Below, piece after piece: positions 36,031 through 47,359 of a DNA stretch of 64,000 bases; positions within the stretch are counted from its first letter, which is position 1; each line of letters starts with the position of its first letter. Origin of the DNA: Pelodera strongyloides (taxonomy: Eukaryota > Nematoda > Chromadorea > Rhabditida > Rhabditidae); contig JAANDG010000214.1 in assembly GCA_036852015.1 (NCBI GenBank), forward strand, positions 124,001-188,000, given 5' to 3'. A model generated the notes under the pieces. The model worked only from the letters and a program-made list of their open reading frames with translations, did not search any database and was not told where the DNA came from. The position numbers and the translations under genes were made by a program.

Positions 36031-39000
36031 GGACTTCGAATTTATTATATACTTTGCAGAGAGCCAAAAAATTGTCCGGTGGTCAGAAAAGAAAATTATG
36101 TTTGGGTATGGCACTGGTGGGAAATCCGAGGGTAATTTACCTTTTCTTTTCTTTACATCCAAAGTTCACTCGTTTCAGTTTCTCAATCGTAACCAGTCAA
36201 GGCGGATTTTAGGTAGTCGGACATTTGTGCCAGGTTTACCGTGGAAATGTCTGGATAAACATAGATACAATCGGAATGCCACTAAGATAATGTAATTTTC
36301 ATTTCAGGTTGTTCTTCTTGATGAACCTACAGCAGGAATGGATGTTGAGGCGCGCGATTTTGTGACAGTCTTCCTCGAAAAACATAAAATTGGAAAGTAA
36401 GCAGCCTTGTGCTTTATAAAAGCTTAGCGCGAAACTTTATAAAAGTTTAGCGCGAAACTAGAAAAAAAAACTCCGCACTAGAAAAAGGAATGTGTATGGC
36501 TGCCCAACATCGGACGCTGCCCATTTTTCACAATACACTTTGGTTAGCTAACAGATCGTGCGCCAAAATGTCGCCTTTATGTCGCCAAAATCAAGGAAGT
36601 TTCTCCGGGAGCACGACTCGTCTCATCAGAGTGAAGCGGCAAGGCTCCAAAAAATAATTACAGGTCAATTTTGATCACTACTCATTACTTGGACGAGGCC
36701 GAAGAGCTAGGCGACTGGGTGTATATTATGTTTGACGGAGTCGTGTTCACCAGTGGATCTGTTGACTTTCTCATTGACAGGTAATATGTCTACTTTTGTT
36801 TTTTTTAGAGCGTCCCGTCGATATTTCTTTATTTATTTTGTCATTTCTGTCGCTTTTACGCTAATTTTGTTAGATACGGTAGCGGAACAGTCTTGAGCAT
36901 TCTAACTTCACAAGGAAAGAACCCACAAGAACTGTCAACTAAAGTGGCACAAGTAAGTAGCTAACGCGTAGTTTTGAAAATCGATCATTCATCCTTCGGA
37001 CGTTCCATCCGAAGCCTCTCCCCTCTTCATGTTTGCTGTTCAAGAAAACTGTAAAATGTATTGGCTGTAAATGTACAAAAAAAAGCAATTTAAAACCCTC
37101 TATTTCAGCTTGCAAAGAAAGAATTCAACATTGAAATTGGCAGCAAGGTGTTTGAAAGAACTGTAGGTTGTAGCAGTTATTACACATATCGTAAGAAATC
37201 GTGTATATTTTCGGACGAAGTGAGCATATTCGTACCCTGAGCAGTACCTTTATTTTCGCACTATGATACCTACGTTGTCTGAAGCACATGCTTAACAGGT
37301 CGAAATTTCTATTCCAAACACTGGCGCATTCAAGAAATGGCATGATAACTTTGTTCACCTACTGAGCGTAAGTTCTGCTGTTGTCTTACGTTCAACATTA
37401 TTATTTAAAAAAATGAACCACGTTGGTTTGCTTGAAAAATAAAATGTTGATTGACCCCTTGGGATGCTTGCGCTCTATCGCGCGCGCGCCGCACTCTACT
37501 CGATTAAACACAAAGTACAAACACGCTATGTTAAGGCACTCGAAAAACAAAAGGACAGCATTGGAATTGAAACTTTTGGAATCGAAAGAAATTCGCTGGA
37601 GAGTGTTTTCTTCAGGTTGTTCACTTTTCTACCTTTGCTTATGCCAACAGGCTATCGTCTCCTTAAAAAGGAAGGCAGTCACTTCAAATACAACTTTTTT
37701 ATTCGATTTTTATTAGATGCAAGAAGATTCATAAAACAATATGCAGCCAGTAAAAATAAAAGCGAACTCATGGAGAGAAATCAATGAAAATGGGTTCTGG
37801 TAAATGACCGTCGCTGGTGCATATATGCAATTGCCAGGGGTACTTGGAGAGTGAACAGCCTGCAGTGTTACACCTGGCGCGTGGTTTATCACTGCAGGGT
37901 ATTTATTATGAAACTCTATACGGGCAATTATAAACTACGGTATACTAGTAAAACTCATACACAGGGATTTCTCTCCCTGAGTTCGTTTTGACGTACTTTG
38001 GTTCTGGAATCGTAGTGTTCTTCACATATTTGAATATTTAATGAGAAGCGAATAAAAAATACGAATTTGTAGTGACTGCGATCCTTTAAAATCTTTCTAC
38101 TGAATAACGGACTCTACAAATTTGCAACATAATTGTGTGCCTGCCTGTGAGAACCCTACCCGACGACAGTTGAGACTTGCTGTTCTGTACAAAATAACAA
38201 AAGAAAGACTGAATAAGCCACCCGTGTTTTGTAGAGTCGGCGAATTGGCGGATAAATTGACTGGGCATAAAAACGAAGCCGTTCATTCAGATCCAATCGT
38301 TGATCAGCGTAGACCACGGTGAGTTTTAACACCGTCTTTTTGCTCCACTGTTGCAAAAATTCACCCCGTCAATGCGAATTAACATTGAGAAGATTCCTTG
38401 GATGTGAACGTCGCTTGGCATCCTGTACGATTTGTACAGTAGGAACGGCACACATTAATTACATTAGGTGCATTCTAATTGCTATACCTAATAAAGATGT
38501 GAAGTTACGTAACCGTGTTACCACCGGTATACGATCTAGCAGCACATTAACCATATTTTCACTCTTGAAATTTAGAGCGATTCGTCCCTTATTTTCGTTT
38601 ATCGCACTTCTGGCCAAGAGACTGTTGTACACTTCGAATAATCTGTTCATTTTCTTATTACACGCAATACTACCGATGGTGGCACTGGTTTCTTGCATTC
38701 AAAGCTTCAAGCCCCCAGGACTGAAGGGTTGGTAAAGCCCAAATTATATTTATTACTAAAAAAAGCTTCAAGCCCCCAGGACTGAAAGGTTGGTAAACCC
38801 CAAATTATATTTATTGCTAAAAAAGAACGAATGTTGTTCTAGAACAAACTTTATATGAAAATAGATCCGCAAAACAGTCTGATGTCTCTTCGTAGGAAAC
38901 GTCATATATATCCGATTCTAAAGTTAGGGCCCTTTGTCGTTGAATAATTATTCAAACTACTAATTCTTAATAATTGCACCACGTTTATTCAATGGTCGTA

Positions 39001-42000
39001 CAATGCAGTTCTAATGTGAGCTTCTGAGCTTCTGACTCCACATTTGGCGACGAGTTCCAGATGACAAATTTCTCGGCATATCCGACGTCAAACTAGAATA
39101 TTCACTGACCGCTTCCCTTAGGTGCGACTTTGTCATTGGATTTCATGGAAGGATTGAAATTTGTAAGAAGTGAAGGATCGAATATTCTCTTTAATTATGA
39201 CGATGTGGACAAGTACTTTAAAGAACATGGCCGTGCCAATCAGGTAATAAAATATAATACATAATACTATGGGGTCATTGATTTATATTTTATGTGGGCA
39301 TTTCGCTCTAGAATATAGAACTGGTAACGAAACCTTCCCGATACAATGCAGATGTAGCAGCTGCGAGGTAAAGCAATATGACGAAATTAGACCGGAGTAT
39401 TTTTTTATTAGGCCGGAGTATTTTTGAGTTCTCCAACTAGGAAAGCTTCTTTATAGCTAGACAAGCTGAAATCTTCGGAGTACAATAATTTTGTCCGAAA
39501 GTACGTGGATTATCCCCAAATTGGCTTTGGTAAGTTCTTAGAATTTGGCACAAATATTAGACAACACTAAGATGTTAAATGGTCACTCTCAAAGACCGAT
39601 AATCGGCTGCTAGCGGCTGGCCCGTTACCTATGTATATTTGTTTAGGAATTATGGTCAATGGTGGTGTTGGGTCTATTTCCTACAACCAATACGCCTACC
39701 ATACCATTCCCGTGGCGGTTAACATGTACTTTAATTTCATGCTCAAAAAACGTTCGTTGTGTTTTTCTTATTTGGAATTCGTCATATTTTTAAGTCGTAA
39801 ACCCCTACCCTACGTAATAATGGAGAGCAAAATTTAATTTTTAAAACACAGCCGTTTTTAATTTGTACCAATAAAACTATTTTATTTGAAGCATTTGTAA
39901 ACGACCGGAAGAAAATTGCAAATTTCCGGCAGGTATTTTGTACATTTAGAATTTGGTGACAAAGCTTATATAAAATCGCGAATCCAACCGTATAAAGTGG
40001 ACGCTAGAGACAAGTCAGCCAACGTATGTTTTACACTGGAACTGAACTACTGAACCCTGCCTACCCTTGGTTTACGTGATTTTCACTGTGCTAATTCGAA
40101 TATCTCGCTTGCATTTTGCTTATCAAGAAGATTCTTCAAAGTCAGAATTTTATATCTAGGCGAAATATTCTCGTCTTAAAGTGTATGTGCCCTCCGGGAA
40201 CCTTTACCTTATGAGTACTAATTTTTGTTATTTTATTTTGTTTTCATTTAGGCCACAGTTATGGCGTTCATAACTCCCGCATGTTTCCTATTTTATCTGC
40301 TCATTTTGGTAAATTATGTCATTGCGGAAACCAAGTGCAAATTTGATCACTTGGTAAGTGCCCAATACGATCCAATTAGTTCTTCGGACCCCTAATTTTT
40401 TTTTCGGACCCCTATTTCTCATTCGGACCCCTAAAGGCAAACAGAGCCGCTGGTTTTTTCTCGGCCGAAAATCGGAGAAATGTCGGAAAAAGCTCGGAAA
40501 CAAAGATCGTTTTTTTTTCGGATCGATCGATTTGACGTGCAGCGTATTCTGATGAGTTCGGGCTACGAGACTATTGTACTAGCAAACTATGCCAGCCACC
40601 AATAAACTATTATCTTAAAACTTGAAAACTTGAAATTTTCGTAGTATTTTAATCGTTTGTGAATGTCCTTAGCACTAACAAATCAACGAATCAGGTATCT
40701 TTCCTACTAGCGGAATTTTAGACGTGACAGCGGTCGAACTTTTTGTTTAATTCAATATCATCGAAATAATATTACAGCAAACTCTCAGCCCGTTGTCAAA
40801 GTTTCACCTTTGGTTTGGGAATTACATGTATGATTTCATCTGGTTTATGATTCTTATCACCGTGGCAATGATATTCTTTTTGACTGCGGGCATGTTCGTT
40901 GGGCAAGCAACAGCGTAAGTTTATATAATTTAATATAGCGACATAATAATTCAAGTACGGCTATGCGGTTACTCTCAAATGTATATTTTTTCTATATCCC
41001 TTCTTCTCTGGACCCTTCTTGTTACGGAATTCGGGGAATTATGGGAAGTTATATATTGCAGATGTGGTTTACCAATTTTGAACCAAAAAAAATAATGAGA
41101 AGGTGTAATTTGAAGAATTTTCATTTTTAGAGTCTTTTTGATGTCAATACTGTTCTTCTTCTGTATTGCTTCGCTCATATATGGAGTGTCTGCGCTTTTC
41201 CAATTTTCTGGCTCCGTAAGTATTCAAAGGGTTGGGAACACTGTAAAAAATTATCATGATCTTTTAGTTGATTGATTCAATGATTCGGAATATCGTTCCG
41301 AAAAGTGAAGACTTGGCATGAACCACTTGATTTATGATCGTCAGATTGATTAAAGCGCACATATATGAACTTTTGCTTAAGAAGGACCTGTACATTTATT
41401 CAGGCCGCACCTGTGATTCTCATTGGTTTAATCGTCGCAGCCCTGGCTGGTGTTATAATGGACCTCTTTTGGGAAGACTCGGCCGTTAGTTGCTAGATTA
41501 TTACTTTCAGCTAGTAGGAACATTTGATGTGTAATCTGAAAATAGAAAATGAGACAGTACAATGGAAGAACACACATAATAACCATGCAATTCATACAGT
41601 AACATTATGATATATGCATAAGTTAGGTGAATTTGCAGTTTCAAATCTTCAAGTTATCCTCTACAGATAAACTGGTTACTTGTTGAGCCCATTCAATTGC
41701 TAAACATAAACGAAATTTAAAAAAGTGCCTTCACAACGACAGGAAGCTAATTATGCATCCTTGTAAAGGTATTCGATGTGGATTCATGACTATTTTCGTC
41801 AATTGTAACTCATACAGCATAACCGCGCGACTGCATGATCGCATGGACACCGAATGGACACCGCATGCGGTCCACCATTGCGCAGAAACCAAACGAGCTA
41901 CCAGGCACCGCACGGACACCGCATGAAGTAGGCGGGCACCGCACGGACACCGCATGAAGTAGGCGGGCACCGCACGCGGTGTCCATGCGGACACCAACGC

Positions 42001-45000
42001 ATGTGGTGTCCATGCGGACATGCGGACATGCTGACATGCGGACATGAGGACATGCGGTTATGCGGTGCGGTGAACAATACCCTCTTTTCGAATCTTCTTG
42101 ATTGCGTGCTTCAATTGCTCCAAAGTTGTAGTTCAGGGTCTAGCTTCGCTGTTATCGCCAACTTTCGTCTTTTACAAATTATTGTCAGAATTGCTCATGG
42201 GCACCCATAAGAATAAAGGTGATTGAAGGAACCATGGCATCTATTTGCACAAGTTACATTCTTAGGCAGTTAGAATTTAAAAGCCACATTTACTTGGCGG
42301 AATTTAATGTAAGAGAGCCTATGCCAAGTTGACTTCTCGCTATTGTCACTTACCGCCTTTATACTAGTACGGAAGTGTCTCTATAGCTAACATTAAGTTC
42401 TTCTATAACTCCCTGCGCCCCTTTTGATCCCCTATCGATTGAATGTGGTCGTAAATCAGTAATCAGTAAAATAGATATTCTACAATAATTTTAGGTGAAC
42501 GTTTTATCTACATGGGCGTTGATCTTGCTATTTACTTCATTATATTTCTTCTCGCTCGCTCATCAATTAGAGCGATGTGCTCTGCCAAAAAGAAGTACAA
42601 AGGCCCGGAGGAGGTTTCTAGTTTGCAACATTCTTATTATTCTTATTACCGCTTACAATTCTTTTAGGAACATTTTTATTATTAATGATAATTTCACATA
42701 AATAACCACATGAGAAGTGTATAGCTAGAGGGAGAACAATCTGTCATAAAGACTTCGAGCCCATGCACTAAAGTGTTGCTTCTTCCAATTAATTATAAGA
42801 ACTTATTACAGAGCTTGGCCCCTCCAAGCGAAGATGTTCTTTCCGAAGAAAGAAACGTGTCCACTCCGTCTGGAACACAGGTATTCCATGCTGTAAATGT
42901 TTATTCTACTCTCTCTCTCTCTCTCTCTCTTTCTTTCCTCTTTCTCTCAATGCATAGATTCAGACCTGTGCTATGCATATAGGACACTGAAATGTAGTCA
43001 ACGAGAAGAACTTACAAAAAATGACTTCAAACCCTTTAACTATTAACCCATGTTCCCTGTGCCTGACGTGCACATAAGGGCACGGGCATTTGCATATTAT
43101 GTCAATACCAATAAGGGGACTGTTAGTGTGCGCTGATTTGTTTCTGACATGTATTAAATCTGTAATTAATCACTTCCAAGTAACAAGCGAGTCTCCGCTT
43201 TTTAATAAAACACCAAAGCAAATGTTATTTTAGTGTAATTATTTTAGTCTGCAGAACAAGGTGGTGCAGGCGACTACGTGCTCAAGGTACGATTATTTAC
43301 TACACTTTTAAATCCTCTTCTCCATAGATCTAATATTTTGCGTGACCCTTTTTATCTTTCTTGATACTCATTCTCTATCTAATGATGACTTATGTCATTG
43401 TTTTATGCATAATTTGGTTCTTTTTAGGTGGTTGACATTTCGAAAAGTTTCCCTGGAAAAGTAGCGCTTCGGAAGGTCACATTTGGAATCAAACGAGGAG
43501 AGTGCTTTGGATTGTTAGGTATTGCGAAGGTATTTTTTTTATACAAAGTATTACTCGTCATGGCTCCGCGAAAGCTTGCCAAGTTTGGTTTCGGTTGGCC
43601 CACATGGCGCGCTTGTGATCCTTGTTCCTTGTTTTGCCTCACAGCATAATGGCTCAGTCATTGCGATCAATTAGAATTAACATTATATTACAGGAGCTAG
43701 CGGTGCCGGTAAGACAACAGCGTTCGATATAATTACTGGAATAACTTACCCGACCACAGGAACAGTGACACAGGAGAAAGACAAGGACACAGGCGTGGTG
43801 CGTTATTTCACTGTGTGTTTCCTTCGTTTCAACTCAAAATAGCATATCGCATGCTGCGCGGCACAGTGTTATGTTTTATTAGACAAACAAACAGTTTGAT
43901 ATAAGAAGAACGCATTTTCAGTACCACTTTTGTGGTTAATTGATTAGAAAATTAGATACTCGCACAAGAAACAAATGTGCACATTAGTAAAATAACATTG
44001 TGCTAAGAGTTGTTCCGCGACAAAATTACATACAGAGAACAGCATAGGCATAGAGTATGTGATGACAGATTTTGTCATGCAAACGGTCTGTTTGTTTCAG
44101 AAAATTGGTTATTGTCCGCAATTTGATGCAATTCTCGACTGCTTGACTGGATATCAAGCACTTACCATCTTGGCTTGTTTCCACGGTTATGCACACCCGT
44201 TCAGAAAAGCCGACCACGTCCTAGATCTTGTAGGAATGAAATCGATGAAACATAAGAAAATTCGTCATGGAAGGCAGGTTTTCAGTACCATCCGTGTGTA
44301 ATACAGACTACCATTTCGAAGTGCCTACAGGGCCCGGGTGGTCCAGTGGCAGCACGTTCGTCTCTAACGCAATCGACCCGAGTTCGATTCCGGTCCGTGA
44401 CAACTTTGAAACCACCACCCGGCGAGGGAATCATGGGCGATCCCTCCTGGTCCTAGCCCGAAGACGCCGCGCAATTTGTCATCTGGAACTCGTCGCCTGT
44501 ACTCAGGACCTGGGGGGAACACGTCATAAGCAAACCTTGCACTCCCTTGGGTGCCCGCTCTTGATGAGTAAATAAATCTTAAATTTTAAAATCCTTGAAA
44601 CTGTGTATTCTGCGTTCGTGTGTTTTCTCAAACTCTCATTTCAGTGGTGGTCAGAAACGGCGGATAAGTTTGGCAGCGGCACTACTTGCGAGGGCGCCTC
44701 TTACAATTCTGGACGAACCCACGGCCGGAGTAGACGTCAAGGTATCCAGCAGATATGTTTACTCAGCAAAGGAAACACATGTGTGTTCAACTTATGCTTT
44801 GTTTACCTCATACCCTTGTGCCTAACTATGAAAGACAATGTGCTGAAAGTTGAAACGCGCACGGAAACGGACGAAGAGCTATGATTAGTTATTGATTAAG
44901 CACACACTGGCTTCACTAGGGTAAGGGTAAGCTTGTGTTTTGATGAAATCGAACGCTGATCATGTGGTTGTTGCTTATCCGGAAGGGTGCCTGTCATCAC

Positions 45001-46314
45001 AGCAGGTGAACAGGTTCGAGTCCACGTCATTTTAGCAACGTTTCCTTGGTGGAGCATGTGTGGCCCAATATTGTTCTATGTACCATTTGCAGTGTCGTCG
45101 TGACCTCTGGGATCATCTCAACCAAATCCGAGCCGCGGAAAAAGCAACAATGATGCTCACTTCACATGCAATGGAGGAATGTGAAGCATTGTGTTCCAGG
45201 ATTGGAATTCTCAATAAAGGAGTAATGGTTGCGATTGGAAGTGCGCAGTACCTAAAGTCAAAGTGAGTAATCGAACTACGTTGCACTTTAGTAAAACTGC
45301 GCTGTTGCGTCGCGCACATAAAGCAAAAAGTCAGGGTGCGAAAAACTGTTGTGTCTACTGCCCATGTCTACCAGCCTCACTCTGTCTACCAGCCTCACTC
45401 TGTCTACCAGCCTCACTCTGTCTACCAGCCTCACTCTGTCTACCAGCCTCACTCTGTCTACCAGCCTCACTCTGTCTACCAGCCTCACTCTGTCTACCAG
45501 CCTCACTCTGTCTACCAGCCTCACTCTGTCTACCAGAACATGGTTTTTCGAGGTTTCGGCATAATGTTCCCATTCACGAGAACTTTATTCTATCTGGGTG
45601 GAGGTTCTTTTAATTTATGAAAATACTCATCTCGCTTTAGATATGGTGGCAGCTTCAAGATGCTGATCGTCTTGAAAACTCCCGAAAAGCGTCAAGCTGC
45701 TCTCGATGATGTGAAGAAGACTTTTCCATCATCAGAATTGCTCACCATAAGTCAGACATCTCTCCATTTGTTTTGGAAGGTATGTGTTTGCTCTACTTCA
45801 AAATGCATGGTAGTTCAGTTGTGTTACATTGGTGTAGTACAGTATTGCTTTTCATCATACAATATGGTGCGCATGCATACAAATCCGAGTAAAAACAGAA
45901 ATTGACAAAAACAACCCAATCATAACCAGAATAAAAATAAAATAAAAAACAATTATTTTTTAGGTCGAGAAGAGTGACTGCGAAAGTTGGGCTCTTGTTT
46001 GGCGAAAGGGGAGCGATCTTGCTATAGGCGTAGACGCAAAAACCTTCTGCGTGACGCAAGCATCCCTAGAAGAAGCCTTTATTCGAGTTATCAATGAAAG
46101 CGCCAACGCTACAGGAACCGGGTCTGGTGCCGCTTCTGGTACCGCTACGGGCAGCGGTACAGCCACCGGTTCAGGATCTACCTCCCGCTCCAACGAGGGA
46201 GGTCAACAACGTCAACAGTACCCACCCCAGCAACCACCACAATACCCGCATCCATACCCTGGTGCTCCTCCCCCTTACTCCCCCCAAATCAGTACCCTGG
46301 GGTACCAGTATTAG
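23058..46314 (+). CDS. ABCA-family full transporter, gene B (TMD1-NBD1-TMD2-NBD2)
   Basis: A CED-7/ABCA1-like lipid transporter. The start is [16 protein letters not shown] at 23058; the stop is at 46312-46314. Firm exons: 23058-23126, 23443-23508, 26052-26199, 26472-26534, 32811-32936, 33226-33337, 33597-33743, 34092-34258, 34454-34625, 34802-34836, 35086-35279, 35801-35873, 36060-36131, 36308-36396, 36664-36780, 36874-36952, 37109-37162, 37299-37367, 37536-37615, 38576-38727, 39122-39243, then the gene A set up to 45964-46314. Likely exons: 23627-23739, 24543-24630, 32007-32145, 37717-37749, 38235-38318. NBD1 has [34 protein letters not shown] and [12 protein letters not shown]2 has [35 protein letters not shown] and TSHAMEE. 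The tail is Gly/Ser/Thr- then Pro-rich with PPPY. The intron after 44273 has a GC donor. Several exons of the first extracellular domain remain unresolved. Confidence 0.85.
25192..25956. mobile_element. TTAA-type element, family A, copy 3, split by a family B insertion
   Basis: Left arm at 25192-25395 and right arm at 25737-25956 match family A (GGCAAACAGTTCGGCCAGG on the left, its complement on the right). Between them, at 25400-25732, is a complete family B element with its own TTAA pair. The end motifs are slightly decayed (TTAA-GGGACAGG and CTCCCTTCAA). Confidence 0.8.
25400..25732. mobile_element. TTAA-type element, family B, copy 2 (nested)
   Basis: TTAA at 25396-25399 and 25733-25736 flank AGGGATAGGTTCACCTCGAA and its complement. 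At 333 bp it is shorter than the copy at 13772-14245 and is inserted inside a family A element. Confidence 0.85.
26683..26949. mobile_element. Palindromic MITE-like element
   Basis: The outer sequences GGGGTCTCGATGTA (left) and TACATCGAGACCCC (right), with inner TTTTGCTTCCAAGTAT and its complement, form inverted arms around a unique centre. Confidence 0.7.
27508..28501. mobile_element. TTAA-type inverted-repeat element, family E
   Basis: TTAA at 27504-27507 and 28502-28505 bound an element with arms of about 50 bp starting AGGGACGCGGTCACCGTTTT. It contains a run of 70 A at 27767-27836, a second of 42 A at 27876-27917, and many scattered GCCAGGCG(A/T)TTCG motifs in both orientations. Confidence 0.85.
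28506..31085. mobile_element. 2.6-kb TTAA-type inverted-repeat element, family D
   Basis: The arms of about 190 bp start AGGGTCAGACCCATTTCAGG and end in the complement. TTAA lies at 28502-28505 (shared with family E) and 31086-31089. Its 2.2-kb interior is not repetitive. On the minus strand it shows several exon-like pieces with good splice sites: [16 protein letters not shown] near 30540-30590, a Cys-containing piece [15 protein letters not shown] near 29975-30050, and [11 protein letters not shown] before a stop near 29623. TATA-like boxes (TATAAAAGG at about 30158) lie on the plus strand. No transposase motif was recognised. Confidence 0.75.
31208..31375. repeat. Repeat G copy (ACCGGCCGGT family)
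   Basis: Inverted pair of a dispersed repeat with CTACCGGCCGGTTTCTG at the left, and TTTGCATATGATGCATAAAA and CGTTTCAGAAACCGGTTGG at the right. Confidence 0.6.
32263..32425. repeat. Repeat G copy, inverted pair
   Basis: It carries CGAAATACCGGCGGGTTTTT and CAGCATTCTTATGCACCTTA, and a decayed inverted half near 32395-32425. Confidence 0.6.
32427..32790. mobile_element. Inverted-repeat element, family F
   Basis: The ends are AGGGACAGGCCTATCAAAGT on the left and ACTTTGATGGGCCTGTCCCT on the right. Related end sequences occur at about 10500-10535 and 10737-10800. It lies 20 bp upstream of the gene B exon at 32811. Confidence 0.7.
35929..36026. repeat. (CT)n microsatellite in a gene B intron
   Basis: About 100 bp of CT repeat with scattered CCCT/CGCT variants lies just upstream of the NBD1 signature-motif exon. 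It could act as a long polypyrimidine tract for that acceptor. Confidence 0.95.
37800..38085. mobile_element. Decayed family I TTAA-like element (partial)
   Basis: The right end (TGACTGCGATCCTTTAA) and inner CTCCCTGAGTTCGTTT resemble the element at 55261-55703. The left end is not clear. It lies in the intron between NBD1 and TMD2. Confidence 0.4.
38701..38821. repeat. Tandem duplication of an exon end with its splice donor
   Basis: A 61-bp unit beginning AAAGCTTCAAGCCCCCAGGA is repeated twice with few changes. It spans the last codons of the gene B exon at 38576-38727 and its GTTGGT donor, so a second donor-like site exists about 60 bp downstream. Confidence 0.9.
41820..42062. repeat. GC-rich imperfect tandem repeats (ACCGCATG motif)
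   Basis: Repeats such as CACGGACACCGCATGAAGTA and variants of GGACATGCGG fill about 240 bp of an intron of gene B. Confidence 0.8.
44331..44580 (+). mobile_element. tRNA-derived SINE, copy 2
   Basis: The head has an A-box-like GGTGGTCCAGTGG and a B-box-like GAGTTCGATTCC with tRNA spacing. The body carries CCACCACCCGGCGAGGGAAT and CATGGGCGAT, and the 3' end is AT-rich (GAGTAAATAAATCTT). It is in the intron that follows the GC donor at 44274 and shares head and body with the copy at 14500-14735. Confidence 0.75.
45365..45536. repeat. 18-bp minisatellite, about 9 units
   Basis: Near-perfect tandem copies of CTACCAGCCTCACTCTGT lie in the intron between the NBD2 H-loop exon and the next exon of gene B. 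It is open in several frames only because 18 is a multiple of three. Confidence 0.95.
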
Positions 46315-46547
46315 TACCATATTCCCCACCCATGCAATATTCGAATTCACCAAATGGGTACCCACCCTCTCCCAACCAAATTCAATTTCAACGTCGTTAA
46401 TAGATCCCCAATTAATTTTTTTCATGTAACTTTTCTGCCTCTTCGCTGATTTTCCCCCCATGAAATACAGTATCCTTTAAAAGAAACTGACACAAAGACA
46501 AGACAATACAATGGACTTTTTTGTATTAATCTTTTCGGTACACGTTA

Positions 46548-46553
46548 AATAAA
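46548..46553 (+). promoter_or_regulatory. Candidate poly(A) signal of ABCA gene B
   Basis: An AATAAA hexamer lies 234 bp after the stop codon of gene B. Confidence 0.4.
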
Positions 46554-47359
46554 ATCTTAAACTAAAATAGTGAAAGAGCTGAAACAATTTGTTTATCCAC
46601 ACAATATGCAATGTACAATATTTACAAACGATGACTTCTTACATACACAAGTGTTTTCAATTCAATGTAGTCAAAATCAATACAAACGGCAACAATAAAA
46701 CGTGCCAGCTGCGAGATCCAAATATTAAAAAAAACCTATTAAAAAAAACTATTCGGCAAATCAAATATTCCCTTCCATTTTCCCTCAATCATATGAACGA
46801 TGTTGCAGTATAACAAAAAAAATTAGCAACAACCAAATGGGAAAAGGTCTTATTATAAGTCTTCCAACATTCAACGTATTCAAATCATGGAAAATCTCTC
46901 ATTACTTACTATTTCTATTTATGTTCGTGCAAATCAAATACGGTAGCTAACGGATTATTTTTTTTGTGGGAAAATACGGCAGCTAACAGGTTCAAAATTC
47001 ATACTAATAGGGATATGTACATAAGTGTAACGTATCTTATGTCAAGGGGTTTATTTGCAAATTCACTTTAGTAATTCTCTGGAATGTTCTGTCTTATGAA
47101 AAGCAGTGTTTACAACTGTACTATATAGATCACTACATTTTATGTTATGAAACAAATATTAAATCTCTTAAAACACGTGCACCTGGCAACACTACTCAAA
47201 AATAAACTGATTGAATTTGGTGACTGATTACGGACCATTTGGTGACCAGTTAGGGGCGGTTATCGATGTAACTTGGTCAACACATGGTCACCAAATGGGC
47301 TGGCCCACGAAAAAACCAGTTAACCGTCACCGAATGGGTTCACCCACTTCCTATGGACT
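46554..47359. other. Intergenic, between convergent ABCA gene B and the SDR gene
   Basis: No gene is seen. It contains the repeat shared with the 3' flank of gene A (about 47200-47345, with GGTCACCAAATGGG and CGAAAAAACCAGTTAACCGT). Confidence 0.6.

Noticed and set aside
35900..36295. 131-aa and 115-aa open frames over the CT microsatellite
   Set aside because: They are open only because a CT/GA repeat has no stops; the true coding exon here is 36060-36131 of ABCA gene B.
44059..44301. 80-aa frame starting upstream of the gene B exon at 44101
   Set aside because: Its first residues are intron; the acceptor TTTCAG at 44100 and the gene A match define the exon.
45288..45620. Several repetitive open frames on both strands
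   Set aside because: All are readings of the 18-bp minisatellite, which is open because its length is a multiple of three; it lies in an intron.
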